Shown: positions 25,041-34,562, counted from the stretch's first letter. The stretch: DNA of 64,000 nucleotides from DASVTR01 sp033855775 (GCA_033855775.1 JAWVFT010000023.1:62001-126000); one strand, 5' to 3'. A program made the numbers and translations. Notes: generated by a model not told the origin, from the sequence alone.

Positions 25041-26894
25041 TCACCTGACGAGCGGCGCTCCGAGCCAGCCTTGATAGAGTCGCGACTGTTCGGCTGTGGG
25101 CAGCGCGACGGGAACGGGGCGATAGCTGGCGTCAGCGATGCCGCCGAGCTTGATGTCGAAGTTGCGCAACTCGTCTGCGCGAAAGACGGTCAGGCGCGCA
25201 ACCTCGTTGGGCTGCTTTTCCGAGAGACGTTGCAGGAACTGGTCGCGGTTGACGCGCAGGCCGTCGAGCGCGACGATTTGGTCGTTGGCGTTGAGTCCCT
25301 GCTCGTAGGCCGGAGCGCCGCTGTAGAGCCGCCTGATTATCAAGCGGTCGTTGTCCTGCGCCACATCGGCGCCGAGATAGACGCGCTCAGCCGCGCTCGC
25401 AGGCTCAAGCCGCAGGCCGACGCCCGCGAGAACTGCATCGTACGGCAACTCTTCGCGCCCGCGCACGTAGCGCGTGAAGAAATCTTCGAGGCTGCCTCCG
25501 GCCATCTGCTCGCACGCGCGTTGAAAGTCCGCGGGGCTGTAGTTGCGGTTCTTCTTGAAGAAATCCGTGTAGAGATAGCGCATCACGTCATCGAGAGAAC
25601 GCGCGCCGCCGCTCATCTTGCGTATCTGCACGTCGAGCAGCATGCCGAGCAGCGCGCCTTTGTCGTAGTAGGAGATTTGCGAGTTAGCGGAGTTTTCGTC
25701 CTGCCTGTAATATTTTATCCAGGCATCAAAGCTCGCCTCCTCGACGCTCATCAAGAGACGGCCCGGCTTGGTCTGCACGTCGCGGATGGTTCCAGACATG
25801 AGACTGAGAAACTCTTTGTCGTTGACGAAACCGGCGCGACGCAGGAAGACGTTTTCGTAGTAAGCCGTGATGCCTTCGGCGACCCACAAGAGCTTCGTGT
25901 AGTTCTCCCGGTTGTAATCGAACGGGCCGAGCGCGTCCGGGCGAATGCGCTTGACGTTCCAGAGATGAAAGAACTCGTGGGCGACGAGCGATAGAAAGTT
26001 TATATAGTTCGAGTCGGGACGGAAACTGAACCGCGTGACGATGAGAGCGGTCGAGTTCAGATGCTCAAGCCCGCCGCCGCCAGCCGGATGCGAGTGCAGG
26101 ATGAAGGTGTAGTTGCTGTAGGGAATCTCGCCGCCCATCGTTTCGGCTTCGGCTTCGACAATCTTCGGCACGTCGCGGCGCAGGCGTTCCATGTCGTAGT
26201 TGCCTTCGCCGTCTATGACGATGCGATGCGGCACGCCTTTCACGTCGAACGAGATGGTCTTAAACGTGCCGACTTCGACCGGCGAGTCGTAGAGAATATC
26301 GAAGCTCGCGGCGCTGAAGGTGTTCGACTGTCCGGCCACAGCCGGAAGGCCGGTGGCAACCTGCCAACCCGCGGGCGCGTTGACGACGAGCGTGGAGTCG
26401 GCTTGCAGGAAGCCATCAATGTACATGAGCAGCGCGGCGTTGTTCCAAAAAGCATGAAGGTCGTTAAGCTCGCTCGTTCGCACCGATAGCTCGTTGGCAT
26501 AGACGCGATAGGTCGCGCGCCAGTCTTTTGATTTGTCGGTTGTGACGCGCCAGCTATTTTTGTTCAGCTTGCTCCATGCGAGCGGGCGGCCAGTGGCGAC
26601 ATCCACGGCGGCGAAGTCCTGCACATGCCGCTCAAACTCGCGGACGAGGTAAGAGCCGGGCGTCCAGACGGGCATCAACAGCGTCTCGGCTTGCGGAGAC
26701 TGCGCGCCCGCCGCGCGCCTGACGCGCATCTCTACTTCGAGCAGGTGCGTGAAAGGCTTCGGCATCGAGACGGTGAAAGTGATGTCGGGCGCTGTCGTGC
26801 GCGCGTTGCTGTTCTGGGCCTCGGCGGGCGCGCAGGTGAAGAGCAGAATGACGGCCAGCCACAACAGCGGAGCGCGGAAGCGAAAAGGACGCAT
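25041..26894 (-). CDS. M61 family (glycyl-aminopeptidase-like) secreted metalloprotease
   Basis: A 617-residue exported peptidase. A signal peptide (PLLWLAVILLFTCAPAEAQ) is followed by the M61 N-terminal beta domain, the zinc site VAHEFFHLWNVKRIRP with third ligand Glu in LLWVAEGITAYYEN, and a C-terminal PDZ domain (about residues 495-590; YSGAPAYEQGLNANDQIVAL). The PDZ probably positions substrate. Such enzymes act in the periplasm or outside the cell. The ATG at 26894 gives a proper signal peptide; no clear Shine-Dalgarno sequence is visible. Confidence 0.9.
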   Translation of the reverse strand: MRPFRFRAPLLWLAVILLFTCAPAEAQNSNARTTAPDITFTVSMPKPFTHLLEVEMRVRRAAGAQSPQAETLLMPVWTPGSYLVREFERHVQDFAAVDVATGRPLAWSKLNKNSWRVTTDKSKDWRATYRVYANELSVRTSELNDLHAFWNNAALLMYIDGFLQADSTLVVNAPAGWQVATGLPAVAGQSNTFSAASFDILYDSPVEVGTFKTISFDVKGVPHRIVIDGEGNYDMERLRRDVPKIVEAEAETMGGEIPYSNYTFILHSHPAGGGGLEHLNSTALIVTRFSFRPDSNYINFLSLVAHEFFHLWNVKRIRPDALGPFDYNRENYTKLLWVAEGITAYYENVFLRRAGFVNDKEFLSLMSGTIRDVQTKPGRLLMSVEEASFDAWIKYYRQDENSANSQISYYDKGALLGMLLDVQIRKMSGGARSLDDVMRYLYTDFFKKNRNYSPADFQRACEQMAGGSLEDFFTRYVRGREELPYDAVLAGVGLRLEPASAAERVYLGADVAQDNDRLIIRRLYSGAPAYEQGLNANDQIVALDGLRVNRDQFLQRLSEKQPNEVARLTVFRADELRNFDIKLGGIADASYRPVPVALPTAEQSRLYQGWLGAPLVR

Positions 26895-27084
26895 GATGTT
26901 GTAAAGTACCCTTCTTTGGTAATGACGGCTCAGGGAGTCTGAAGCTCGCATCTTACTATGAAACATGCTGGCGGTCTAAAGTCAGGCGGGCTGCCTCAAA
27001 CTTGAGGATGGGCGCCGTCGCCCGCAAAACTTTCGCCACGAATAGAGTCTACGATGAAGTTCGCCGAACGGGAGGATGAAAATC

Positions 27085-27543
27085 ATGATGGTCGTCGCCT
27101 GCGTTAAATGTGGCGCGAAGAATCGTGTGGATGAGAAAGCGGCGGTCGCGCGGCGGCCCGTCTGCGGCAAGTGCGGCGCTTCCTTGAGCCTCGCGGCGGG
27201 CGGCGCCGGAGCCAGGTCCGGCCAGCCCTTCACGGTGACGGACGCGACCTTCGAGAGCGAGGTCTTGAGCGCTGGACAAGCGCCGGTCTTGATGGATTGT
27301 TGGGCGCCATGGTGCGGGCCGTGCCGGATGATTGCGCCCGTGCTGGACCAGTTGGCGGCGGAATCCGCCGGACGTTACCTGATTGCCAAACTCAACGTTG
27401 ACGAGAACCAACAGACGGCGGCCAGGTTTAGCGTGCAGAGCATTCCCACTCTGCTCATCTTTAAAAACGGCGCGCTCGTCGAACGCTTCGTCGGCGTGCA
27501 GCCGAAGGAAATCCTCGCCGCGCGGCTGGCGAGTTTGACATAA
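27085..27543 (+). CDS. trxC: thioredoxin 2-like (TrxC) with N-terminal zinc ribbon
   Basis: A ~152-residue thioredoxin. The N-terminus has two CxxC pairs (CVKCGAKN and CGKCGASL), forming the zinc ribbon of thioredoxin 2. The thioredoxin fold has the active site CWAPWCGPCRMIAPVLDQL and the cis-Pro segment SIPTLLIFKNG. It reduces protein disulfides in the cytoplasm and its zinc ribbon is redox-sensitive. GGGAGG at 27070 fits the ATG at 27085 better than the ATG at 27076. Confidence 0.9.
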   Translation: MMVVACVKCGAKNRVDEKAAVARRPVCGKCGASLSLAAGGAGARSGQPFTVTDATFESEVLSAGQAPVLMDCWAPWCGPCRMIAPVLDQLAAESAGRYLIAKLNVDENQQTAARFSVQSIPTLLIFKNGALVERFVGVQPKEILAARLASLT

Positions 27544-27656
27544 GCAGGGCGGGACGAGCATCCTGCTCGACGAACATGGGCCAGCCCCGCGCAGGAGGAG
27601 CAGCGAGTCTTTCAAAGACCGCTCTCATTTGACAACGCATCCTTGAGACACAAACG

Positions 27657-28097
27657 ATGTTCAGAAAATTGATTGCCACTGCGCCGACGTGGTTCAACCT
27701 GCCGCTGCGCTTCGCGCTCGGGCTCATCTTCTTCGCGCACGGGGCGCAGAAAGTCTTCGGCATGTTCGGAGGCCGCGGGCTGTCGGCCTCAATCACGGCC
27801 GAAGCGCCGTTTGCGTTCATGCGCCCGTCGTGGGTGTGGATGGGAGCGGCGGCCTTCGCCGAACTCATCGGCGGCGTGCTGGTCTTCGCGGGGCTGCTGA
27901 CGCGCGTTGGCGCGTTGCTCATCGGCATCACGATGCTGGCGGCCATGCTCGGCGTTCACTGGCCCAACTTCTTCATGCAAAATCATGGCTTCGAGTACAC
28001 CTTCGCGCTTCTCGGCATGGCGAGCGCGCTCGTCGTCGCGGGCGGCGGTCGCGCCTCCGTTGACGAGATGCTGCTGGCTCGAAGAGGAAGACGATAA
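27657..28097 (+). CDS. DoxX family membrane protein
   Basis: A 146-residue integral membrane protein with four predicted helices. Family signature: RFALGLIFFAHGAQKVFGMF near the N-terminus and a FAELIGGVLVFAGLLTRVGA segment. DoxX proteins are linked to thiol redox and quinone-associated functions; the adjacent thioredoxin gene on the same strand fits a redox theme. Gap to the thioredoxin gene is about 110 bases. Confidence 0.88.
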   Translation: MFRKLIATAPTWFNLPLRFALGLIFFAHGAQKVFGMFGGRGLSASITAEAPFAFMRPSWVWMGAAAFAELIGGVLVFAGLLTRVGALLIGITMLAAMLGVHWPNFFMQNHGFEYTFALLGMASALVVAGGGRASVDEMLLARRGRR

Positions 28098-28100
28098 AGC

Positions 28101-28197
28101 AAGTGATGAGTGACAAGCAGCGAGTGACAAGTTAAAGCATCTCGCTCATCGCTCATGTCTCAAAACTTGTTCCGGCTCGTCACTCATCACTTGTCAC
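28101..28197. repeat. heptamer-type inverted repeat, locus E
   Basis: AAGTGATGAGTGAC (28101-28114) pairs perfectly with 28179-28192; additional GTGACAAG copies lie in the arms. The spacer is ~64 bp. It lies between DoxX and the MFS gene on the same strand. Confidence 0.85.
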
Positions 28198-28204
28198 TGT
28201 TCTT

Positions 28205-29488
28205 ATGAAACGCTCGCCGCTGCTGGTCATCTTCATCACGGTCTTCATAGACCTCATCGGTTTTGGCATCGTCATTCCGGTGCTGCCTTTTTATGTCGAG
28301 GGGACGAAGTTCAACGCCAGCCCGCGCGCCGTTGGGCTGCTGTTCGCGTCCTACTCGATTATGCAGCTAATCTTCACGCCCATTCTCGGCAGGCTGTCGG
28401 ACAAGCACGGGCGGCGTCCCATCCTGTTCTTCAGTCTGCTCGGAACGAGCCTCGGCTTTCTTATCTTAGGCTTGGCGACGACCGTTTGGATGCTCTTTTT
28501 GGGACGCATCATCGACGGCATCACGGGCGGCAATATCTCTACGGCCCAAGCCTACATCGCGGACATCACGACGCCGGAGAATCGCGCCAAAGGAATGGGC
28601 ATGATTGGAGCGGCGTTTGGGATGGGCTTCATCTTCGGGCCGGCCATCGGCGGCGTCCTGAGCAAGTGGGGCATCAGCGTTCCCTTCTTCTTCGCCGCCG
28701 GGCTGGCTTTAGCCAACGCCGTGCTGCTCTACTTCGTGCTGCCCGAAACGGTCACGCCCGGGCATCCGGCGCGGACTTCGGCGGCGACGGGCCGCTGGTC
28801 GCAACTCGCTCAAGCTCTCAAGCAATCGCGCCTCGCCTTCGTCCTCGCAATCTACTTTCTGGCCATCGTCGCCTTCTCGATTATGACGACTTCGTTCGCG
28901 CTCTTCACGATGTTCCGCTTCGGCTACGACGCGCACGACACGGGCTGGCTGTTCGTCTTCGTCGGCGTCATAGGGGCTTTGATTCAGGGCGGGTTAATCG
29001 GGCGGCTGGTCAAGCGTTTTGGCGAAGTGTCGCTCATCGTGACGGGCGCGCTCTTGTTCGCCGCGAGCCTTTTCACGATTCCCTTCACGGGGCCGCACAC
29101 GGGCTTGCTGCCGTTGCTGCTGGTCGGCGGAACCTTCGCCGTCGGCAACTCGCTTTCGACTCCGGCCCTGACGGGCCTCGCCTCCAAGAGCGTCGGGCGC
29201 GGCGAGCAGGGCGGCGTGCTTGGCATCACGCAATCGGTCGCCAGCCTCGCGCGCGTCGTCGGGCCGCTCATCGCCTCGGCCCTCATCTACAGCGCGCTTC
29301 CCAACTACGGCGAGGACAAACAACTGCACAACCTGAGCGACCATTCGCTGCGCGTCACCTTCTGGACAGCCGCCGCCATCATGTTCGCGGCCTTCCTGCT
29401 CGCCGTCTACTTCGCGCGCAACCAGTCAACAAACAGGACTGAAGGCGGAGCGATGACGGGCGACAACATGGCGACTCAAGCCGAGTAA
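28205..29488 (+). CDS. MFS transporter, TetA-like drug efflux
   Basis: A 427-residue major facilitator with about 12 membrane helices. The opening IDLIGFGIVIPVLPFYVE and motif A in GRLSDKHGRRPILF are typical of TetA-type and DHA1 drug-proton antiporters. A long central cytoplasmic loop lies around residues 185-205. Substrate unknown; efflux of tetracycline-like or other hydrophobic compounds is plausible. The ATG is eight bases after an inverted-repeat element and lacks a strong ribosome site. Confidence 0.88.
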   Translation: MKRSPLLVIFITVFIDLIGFGIVIPVLPFYVEGTKFNASPRAVGLLFASYSIMQLIFTPILGRLSDKHGRRPILFFSLLGTSLGFLILGLATTVWMLFLGRIIDGITGGNISTAQAYIADITTPENRAKGMGMIGAAFGMGFIFGPAIGGVLSKWGISVPFFFAAGLALANAVLLYFVLPETVTPGHPARTSAATGRWSQLAQALKQSRLAFVLAIYFLAIVAFSIMTTSFALFTMFRFGYDAHDTGWLFVFVGVIGALIQGGLIGRLVKRFGEVSLIVTGALLFAASLFTIPFTGPHTGLLPLLLVGGTFAVGNSLSTPALTGLASKSVGRGEQGGVLGITQSVASLARVVGPLIASALIYSALPNYGEDKQLHNLSDHSLRVTFWTAAAIMFAAFLLAVYFARNQSTNRTEGGAMTGDNMATQAE

Positions 29489-29580
29489 CTCTTTAAAGCG
29501 GAATCACTCTTCAAGCCGAAAACAGCTTCGGCGATGTCGCTTCGTTGATGTCGCTTCGATGGCGTCCGCAGCGTTGTTGC

Positions 29581-30051
29581 TTATTGCCAGATGGAAGGCA
29601 GGGCGGCTTCGTCTAGCTCAAGGATGTCGCCGTTCGGGAGGATGTGCCTGATGACTGCTCCGCGCGCTTTGAGCGGCGGCGAGAGCAGCCCGACGCGATG
29701 ACAGTTGGCGCGCGGCGTGTTGACATGTTTGGTCAACGGCTGCGACTCAGAGCACATGATGGCGACGCGCATCTCGGCGGCCAACTCCATGATGCGTTCC
29801 AGCCCGCGCGCCAGTTCGTCGGGCGGCGCAATCACCTTGCCGCCACACTCCGGCAAATGCTCGTAGCCTAGCCCCCGCTCCCGCAAGTTGGCTTCGAGCA
29901 CGCGCCCGTTATACTGCGGCCACCGCGAGCGCGCCGCGCTGCGCACATCGCAGACAAACGCCACGTCGTGCTGCCGCAGCAATGCCAGAAAATCGGCGAA
30001 CGGATGACGGCCATGCCCGATGGTGTAGATGATTGGCGAGTGTGTTGTCAT
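29581..30051 (-). CDS. DUF488 family protein
   Basis: A 156-residue protein of the DUF488 family: IIYTIGHGRHPFADFLALL at the start, VCDVRSAARSRWPQYN, and a C-terminal MCSESQP..NCHR segment. The family is cytoplasmic and widespread; its activity is not established, though the conserved Cys and His residues suggest a nucleotide- or RNA-related enzyme. Convergent with the MFS gene. Confidence 0.85.
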   Translation of the reverse strand: MTTHSPIIYTIGHGRHPFADFLALLRQHDVAFVCDVRSAARSRWPQYNGRVLEANLRERGLGYEHLPECGGKVIAPPDELARGLERIMELAAEMRVAIMCSESQPLTKHVNTPRANCHRVGLLSPPLKARGAVIRHILPNGDILELDEAALPSIWQ

Positions 30052-30147
30052 TTGAGTCTAAAACTTCAACGTCCGGGCAGCCGTGCATGACTGGATAAGC
30101 GAGACGAACGCGCGACGCTGCGCCGGTTGATGAAACTCCGCGTCGCA

Positions 30148-30693
30148 TCAACTGCTCAAGCGATTAGCGCGCCTTTGTAGCTCCGCGCGAATGTCTTCGA
30201 AAGATTTTTCGACGAGGCCGCCGCCCGTGAACAACTCATCGTTCGTCACCTCCATGAAGGCGAAGCCGGGGAGAGCGAAGGCGCGCATCTCTTCGTCGGT
30301 CGCAAACTCCGTCTCGGCCAGCATCAAGCCCCACAGCGCGCCCAGGAAAACGTCTATCCCGAAAGCGCGTCCTTCATGCTCGAAGCGATAGCGATTCTTG
30401 CGTAGCTCGTTGCCCTCGAAGACGGAGAGCGTTTCGTATTCTTCAGGCGAAAGATAGATGTTGGTGATGACCGTGCGCGAGAAGTCCGCGGCGTCGGGCG
30501 CGAACTTTTGCGTCAGCTTCCAGATGCGCTCCTTCGTCTGCGGAACGCGAATCTTCCGCAAGCGCAGGCGCGTTCCCGTGATGTAGTTATCCGTAATCTG
30601 CACATGCTCGCTCGCCCGCGTCAATCCCAACGGCAAATTCTCCAACAGAAACCGCCGCTCCCGCTCCACACGCGCATACTTCCCGTAGTCCAT
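30148..30693 (-). CDS. CYTH domain protein (triphosphate tunnel enzyme)
   Basis: A 181-residue protein with the CYTH signature ExExR at the N-terminus (VERERRFLLENLP), then RLRKIR, WKLTQKF and YRFEHEGRAFGIDVFLG. CYTH proteins form a beta-barrel tunnel and act as inorganic triphosphatases or adenylate cyclases. The ATG at 30693 is preferred; the reading frame upstream runs into a heptamer repeat element. Ends about 95 bases from the DUF488 start on the same strand. Confidence 0.82.
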   Translation of the reverse strand: MDYGKYARVERERRFLLENLPLGLTRASEHVQITDNYITGTRLRLRKIRVPQTKERIWKLTQKFAPDAADFSRTVITNIYLSPEEYETLSVFEGNELRKNRYRFEHEGRAFGIDVFLGALWGLMLAETEFATDEEMRAFALPGFAFMEVTNDELFTGGGLVEKSFEDIRAELQRRANRLSS

Positions 30694-30697
30694 AAGA

Positions 30698-30797
30698 CAG
30701 TGACAAGTGACAAGTGACAAGTTGCAACCAGCGGCTTACTTCTGACGAACCGGCTTCCTGTCTTAGCTCGTCACTCGTCACTTGCCACTTGTCACTG
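30698..30797. repeat. heptamer inverted repeat, locus F
   Basis: Left arm CAGTGACAAGTGACAAGTGA and onward (30698-30722, GTGACAA units) pairs with the right arm 30773-30797 at nearly every position; the spacer is 50 bp. It sits exactly between the start of the CYTH gene and the stop of the dehydratase gene. Confidence 0.9.
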
Positions 30798-30800
30798 CTC

Positions 30801-32801
30801 TTAAGCCACGAGTTCTTCTTCCGGCTCTTTGAGAAATTCGCGGGGCGCGACGATGTGCCCGGCGATGGCGGAGGCGGCGACGACGTAAGGGCTGGCGAGA
30901 TAGACCTGGCCGGGGCCGCTTCTGCCGGGGAAGTTGCGATTCTGCGCGCTGACCGTCACGGTGTCCGGCGACTTGGACGCGCCCGGCCCGGCGTTGATGC
31001 AGGCGCCGCAGGAAGGGTCAATCAACTCGGCCCCGGCGCGCTCGAAGATTTCTATATAGCCGCGCTCGCGCGCGTACTGCTTAATCTTCTGCGACCCGAA
31101 TTGCAGGTAGAGATGAACGCCCGGCGCGACGCGCTTGCCTTGCTCAAGCGCGTTCTTCAAGACGGCGGCATACATGTCCATGTCGGCCATCTTGCCGCCC
31201 GTGCAGGAGCCGCCGTACGCGGCGTCAATCCTGACTTCGCCTGCGAGGTCTTCAATCGCCACGCCGTTGCGCGGGTCGCCCGGAGTGGCGACCATCGGTT
31301 GAATGTCAGCGAGTTCAATCTCAAAGGTCGCGGCATACTCCGCATCGGCGTCGCTCTTCAAAAAGCCCTTGCGAACTTCGTCGGCATCGAGGCCGCGCAT
31401 TCGCACGATGTAGTCGAGCGTCGCTTCGTCAGGCTCTATGATGCCGGTCGTGCCTCCGGCTTCGACGGCCATGTTGGTCAAAGTCGCGCGCTCGTCCATC
31501 GGCCAATCCTTCAGGCCGTCGCCCGCAAATTCCAGAACCTGACCGATGCCTTTGCCCTGCTTCATGTAATCGGTCGAGAGAATGTAGAGCATCACGTCCT
31601 TGGCCGTCACGTCCGCGCGCTTCTGCCCGTTGAGGACGAAGCGGACGGTTTCGGGAACGCGGATGCGAATGTCCTTCGTGTACCAGGCGTTCGCCATGTC
31701 CGTCGAGCCGACGCCGAAAGCGAAGCAACCGAGCACGCCAGCCATGCACGTGTGCGAGTCTGTGCCGATGACAATCTGGCCGGGCAGGGCAAGGTCTTCG
31801 ACGACGGCGTTATGACAGATGGCCTCCGAGCCGCCCTCAGGGCTCTCGCCGTAGAGCCGTATGCCCTGCTCTTCCGTGAAGTTGGCCTGCGTCGTGGCCA
31901 GCCCGTCGGCGCGTTCGAGCAAGCCCATCTCACGATGCTTCTGCGGCATCACGCGCCCGAGGAACGTCAGGTGGTCACGAAACGCGAAGACCGATTCCGG
32001 CTCGGTGACGCGCGCGTCTTGTCCCAAAGCCTGCTTGAACAAGCTCTCGGCCATCGGCGTCACGTACTCGTGAGAGAAGCGCACATCGGCGACGGCAAAG
32101 AGCGCGTCGCCCGGCTTCACGGCTTCGACCCCAATTTCTCCCGCTTTGACGAAAGCATGGCGCGCGATGATTTTTTCGACGATGTTCATCGGGCGTCGCT
32201 TTGTCTCAAGAGCGGGCGGCGCAATCTCGCCCGCGAGCCGCGCCTTGTTGTAATTGAAGAGGCCGCCGTATTCGACGATTGACTTCGAGATGGGGTCGAG
32301 GCCGCGCGTAAACTCCGCGAGCGGAATCTCCTCGCCTCGGCGGATGCGCTCGATGAGGCCGAAGTCGGTCGAGGTGAGCAAGCCTATGTTCTGCGAGTTC
32401 TGCCCGTAAATCTTCTCTATGGTCTGCGCGATGACGAGTTCGATGCCCGCCCACTTCTCGGCATACGGCGCCGTCTCGCGCGACGAGCCGCAGCCCTTCG
32501 AAAGACCTGAGACGACGACCGCGAAGCCGCCGTTCTTCACCTCGTCCTTCTGCGCGGCCTGCTCGCGCATCCCGACGTAGACGTAACGCCCCAACGTCTC
32601 GTCGTAATAAAAGCAGACCCATCCGGGCGTGATTTCATCCGTCGAGATGTTGTTCATCAAGGCGAGCGTCGCGTCGTAAGGCAAATCTTCGCCGCCTTCG
32701 AGTTGGCGTCGAATGAGCGATGTGTCGTCTGTCAAAAATAGCGTGCGCCCCGCAAACTTGATGCGGTCGGGCCGCTTGTTAATCTTCTCCGCTGCGGACA
32801 T
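30801..32801 (-). CDS. aconitase-superfamily dehydratase with N-terminal swivel domain
   Basis: A 666-residue [4Fe-4S] hydro-lyase. The order is unusual: a small-subunit-like swivel domain is N-terminal (ISTDEITPGW, VVSGLSKGCGSSRE, residues ~1-190) and the large-subunit domain follows (about 215-650), the reverse of most fused aconitases. Iron-sulfur ligands are visible in GTDSHTCMAG and DPSCGACINAGPG. Active-site-like segments FGVGSTDMA and YGGSCTGGKMADM are present. Substrate could be citrate, isopropylmalate, methylcitrate or a related acid; the sequence does not decide. Confidence 0.85.
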   Translation of the reverse strand: MSAAEKINKRPDRIKFAGRTLFLTDDTSLIRRQLEGGEDLPYDATLALMNNISTDEITPGWVCFYYDETLGRYVYVGMREQAAQKDEVKNGGFAVVVSGLSKGCGSSRETAPYAEKWAGIELVIAQTIEKIYGQNSQNIGLLTSTDFGLIERIRRGEEIPLAEFTRGLDPISKSIVEYGGLFNYNKARLAGEIAPPALETKRRPMNIVEKIIARHAFVKAGEIGVEAVKPGDALFAVADVRFSHEYVTPMAESLFKQALGQDARVTEPESVFAFRDHLTFLGRVMPQKHREMGLLERADGLATTQANFTEEQGIRLYGESPEGGSEAICHNAVVEDLALPGQIVIGTDSHTCMAGVLGCFAFGVGSTDMANAWYTKDIRIRVPETVRFVLNGQKRADVTAKDVMLYILSTDYMKQGKGIGQVLEFAGDGLKDWPMDERATLTNMAVEAGGTTGIIEPDEATLDYIVRMRGLDADEVRKGFLKSDADAEYAATFEIELADIQPMVATPGDPRNGVAIEDLAGEVRIDAAYGGSCTGGKMADMDMYAAVLKNALEQGKRVAPGVHLYLQFGSQKIKQYARERGYIEIFERAGAELIDPSCGACINAGPGASKSPDTVTVSAQNRNFPGRSGPGQVYLASPYVVAASAIAGHIVAPREFLKEPEEELVA

Positions 32802-33047
32802 CTATAACTCCTCTGGTCGATAAATTATCTGATTAGCATAAGGGAGAATTATAAACCGAAGCGCGGAAAATGTCGCATCAGCCCACGGCTTGTTCGCGCG
32901 CCGGGAGAGGAAGCGCGCAAGCGGACGGAAAAGCTATTGTGCCGCGTGGCTCGACTGGTATAGTTTCATTCGCGCGCCCGCGGTCGGGTTTACATAGATG
33001 GATGAAGGACGCGCGCGAAAACATCTCCTGTTAGCATCGGACGAGCT

Positions 33048-34400
33048 ATGAAGAGTGGCCGGACAAATCGCGTGTGGTTAATGTTGGCGGTGTTGCTGGC
33101 GTGTTCGTGCGCGGGCGCGGCGCAGCAATCGAGTTCGCCGCAGGCGAGCGAAGCGGCTGCGCGCGATGAGCGTAGCTATCTGTTCGTCAGTCCGAACACG
33201 CGCGAGAATTTGACGCTCGCCGAAGCTCTGCGCAAGCTCGATTCGCCGGAGGAGGTTCGCTTGCTGAAGATGGCGCGCTTCGTCGCTTGTCGTTTGGGAT
33301 TGAGGGAGCGCGTGAGCAAGACGCTCGGCAGTTGGACGGACGGCGTTGAGCATTCGACGCTGCTGCGCGTTGAGACGGACGAGGCGACTGTTCGCTATGT
33401 CGATGCTTGGCTCGGAAGATGGGCGCGGCAGAAAAGCGTGCTCTACTTTCAAGCGCGCTCGACGGGCGCGGCGCGAATGTACGTGCTGTCTGCGCCGGGC
33501 CGCAGTCTGGCTGTGATTGCCAGGACGCTCGACCGCAACGGCGTCTCGAATCGCACGCTGGTTCCGGGCGCGCATCGCACGTTGATTTACGTGGTTGATT
33601 TCAAGGATGAGTTACGGCGGCAAATGGCTGCGGCAGCCAGACAGTTGAGAGCGCGGCGGCGTGTGCTGCGGGGCGCGGGAGATTTTATAGGAGACGACAA
33701 CAACAGGGACAAAGCCGCGCTGGTCTTCTCCGAGATAGTTTCTAAATTTGAGCGGGAGCACGAGCCCGCGCGTGGCGACTGCGCTGCTCAAGAGACGGGC
33801 GAGGTTATGTCCATCGCCGGGGCGCGGCGGCAGCCTTTGGGAACGTTGGTCACAATCGAAGGCTCTGTGACGGTTCCTTCCGGCGCTTTTAAATCGAGCA
33901 TTGACAATGAAGGGTTCGCTCTGCAAGACGGCAGCGGAGGCATCTACGTCAGCCTTAAGGCGAACATGGGCATTCGCGTCGGCCAGCGCGTGCGCGTCGA
34001 GGGCAAGTTGGGCGAGAGCATGGGATTGCTGTTGGTCTTGCCGCAGAGCGCGGCGGCAATCAGGGCGCGCGGCGCGGGCGCGCGGGTGAAAGTTGAAAGC
34101 GTGGCTTCGGGTCAAATTAACGAGGCGACGGAAGGGCGGCTGGTGAGAGTCGCGGGCATGATTACGCGCGCGGTCGTCAGTGATTTGCCTTACGGCTACC
34201 GCGTCTTTCTTAACGACGGGACGGGCGAGGCGCAAGTCTACGTCAGCGCTTCGACGGGGATTGACCCAAGCAGTTTGCAGCCGGGCCAGCGTTTGAGCGC
34301 GACGGGCTTCAGCGGGCAGTACAAAGATCACTACGAGGTCAGCCCGCGCTTTGCGTCCGACATGGGCGCGCGTCGTTGGAAGCGACGCCCGCCGCCTTGA
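33048..34400 (+). CDS. exported protein with two C-terminal OB-fold domains
   Basis: A 450-residue protein with an N-terminal signal (WLMLAVLLACSCAGAAQ; lipoprotein possible at the Cys). The middle (about 50-200) is not recognised. The C-terminal half has two OB-type beta-barrels: one around LGTLVTIEGSVTVPSG to GIRVGQRVRVEGKLG, another around EGRLVRVAGMITRAVVS to PGQRLSATGFSGQYKDHY. Such exported OB domains occur in envelope proteins and extracellular nucleases. No catalytic domain is recognised. The gene stands alone; its stop overlaps the promoter of tRNA-Ser. Confidence 0.72.
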   Translation: MKSGRTNRVWLMLAVLLACSCAGAAQQSSSPQASEAAARDERSYLFVSPNTRENLTLAEALRKLDSPEEVRLLKMARFVACRLGLRERVSKTLGSWTDGVEHSTLLRVETDEATVRYVDAWLGRWARQKSVLYFQARSTGAARMYVLSAPGRSLAVIARTLDRNGVSNRTLVPGAHRTLIYVVDFKDELRRQMAAAARQLRARRRVLRGAGDFIGDDNNRDKAALVFSEIVSKFEREHEPARGDCAAQETGEVMSIAGARRQPLGTLVTIEGSVTVPSGAFKSSIDNEGFALQDGSGGIYVSLKANMGIRVGQRVRVEGKLGESMGLLLVLPQSAAAIRARGAGARVKVESVASGQINEATEGRLVRVAGMITRAVVSDLPYGYRVFLNDGTGEAQVYVSASTGIDPSSLQPGQRLSATGFSGQYKDHYEVSPRFASDMGARRWKRRPPP

Positions 34401-34424
34401 CAAACTGACGGGCGGGATTAGAAT
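34397..34424 (+). promoter_or_regulatory. promoter of tRNA-Ser
   Basis: TTGACA (34397-34402), 16-bp spacer, TAGAAT (34419-34424), 28 bases before the mature tRNA. The -35 overlaps the stop codon of the upstream gene. Confidence 0.8.
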
Positions 34425-34452
34425 AACTCTCGCGCCGGATGTGGCTCTTTAC

Positions 34453-34543
34453 GGAGATGTGGCCGAGTGGCTGAAGGCGGCGGTTTGCTAAACCGTTATA
34501 GGTCAAAAGCCTATCACAGGTTCGAATCCTGTCATCTCCGCCA
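34453..34543 (+). tRNA. tRNA-Ser (GCT anticodon)
   Basis: A class II tRNA with acceptor GGAGATG/CATCTCC, anticodon loop TTGCTAA on a GGTT-type stem, a long variable arm (ATAGGTCAAAAGCCTAT), T-arm ACAGG-TTCGAAT-CCTGT, discriminator G and an encoded CCA. Confidence 0.96.
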
Positions 34544-34562
34544 GTTTCTAATGCTTCGGCAG

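Noticed and set aside
25017..25994. 325-codon plus-strand frame opposite the M61 peptidase
   Set aside because: Shadow of a gene with intact HExxH and PDZ motifs; long antisense frames are common in this composition.
30714..32282. 522-codon plus-strand frame opposite the aconitase-type gene
   Set aside because: It mirrors a well-supported enzyme gene in GC-rich DNA; its sequence shows no recognisable domain and starts inside a repeat.
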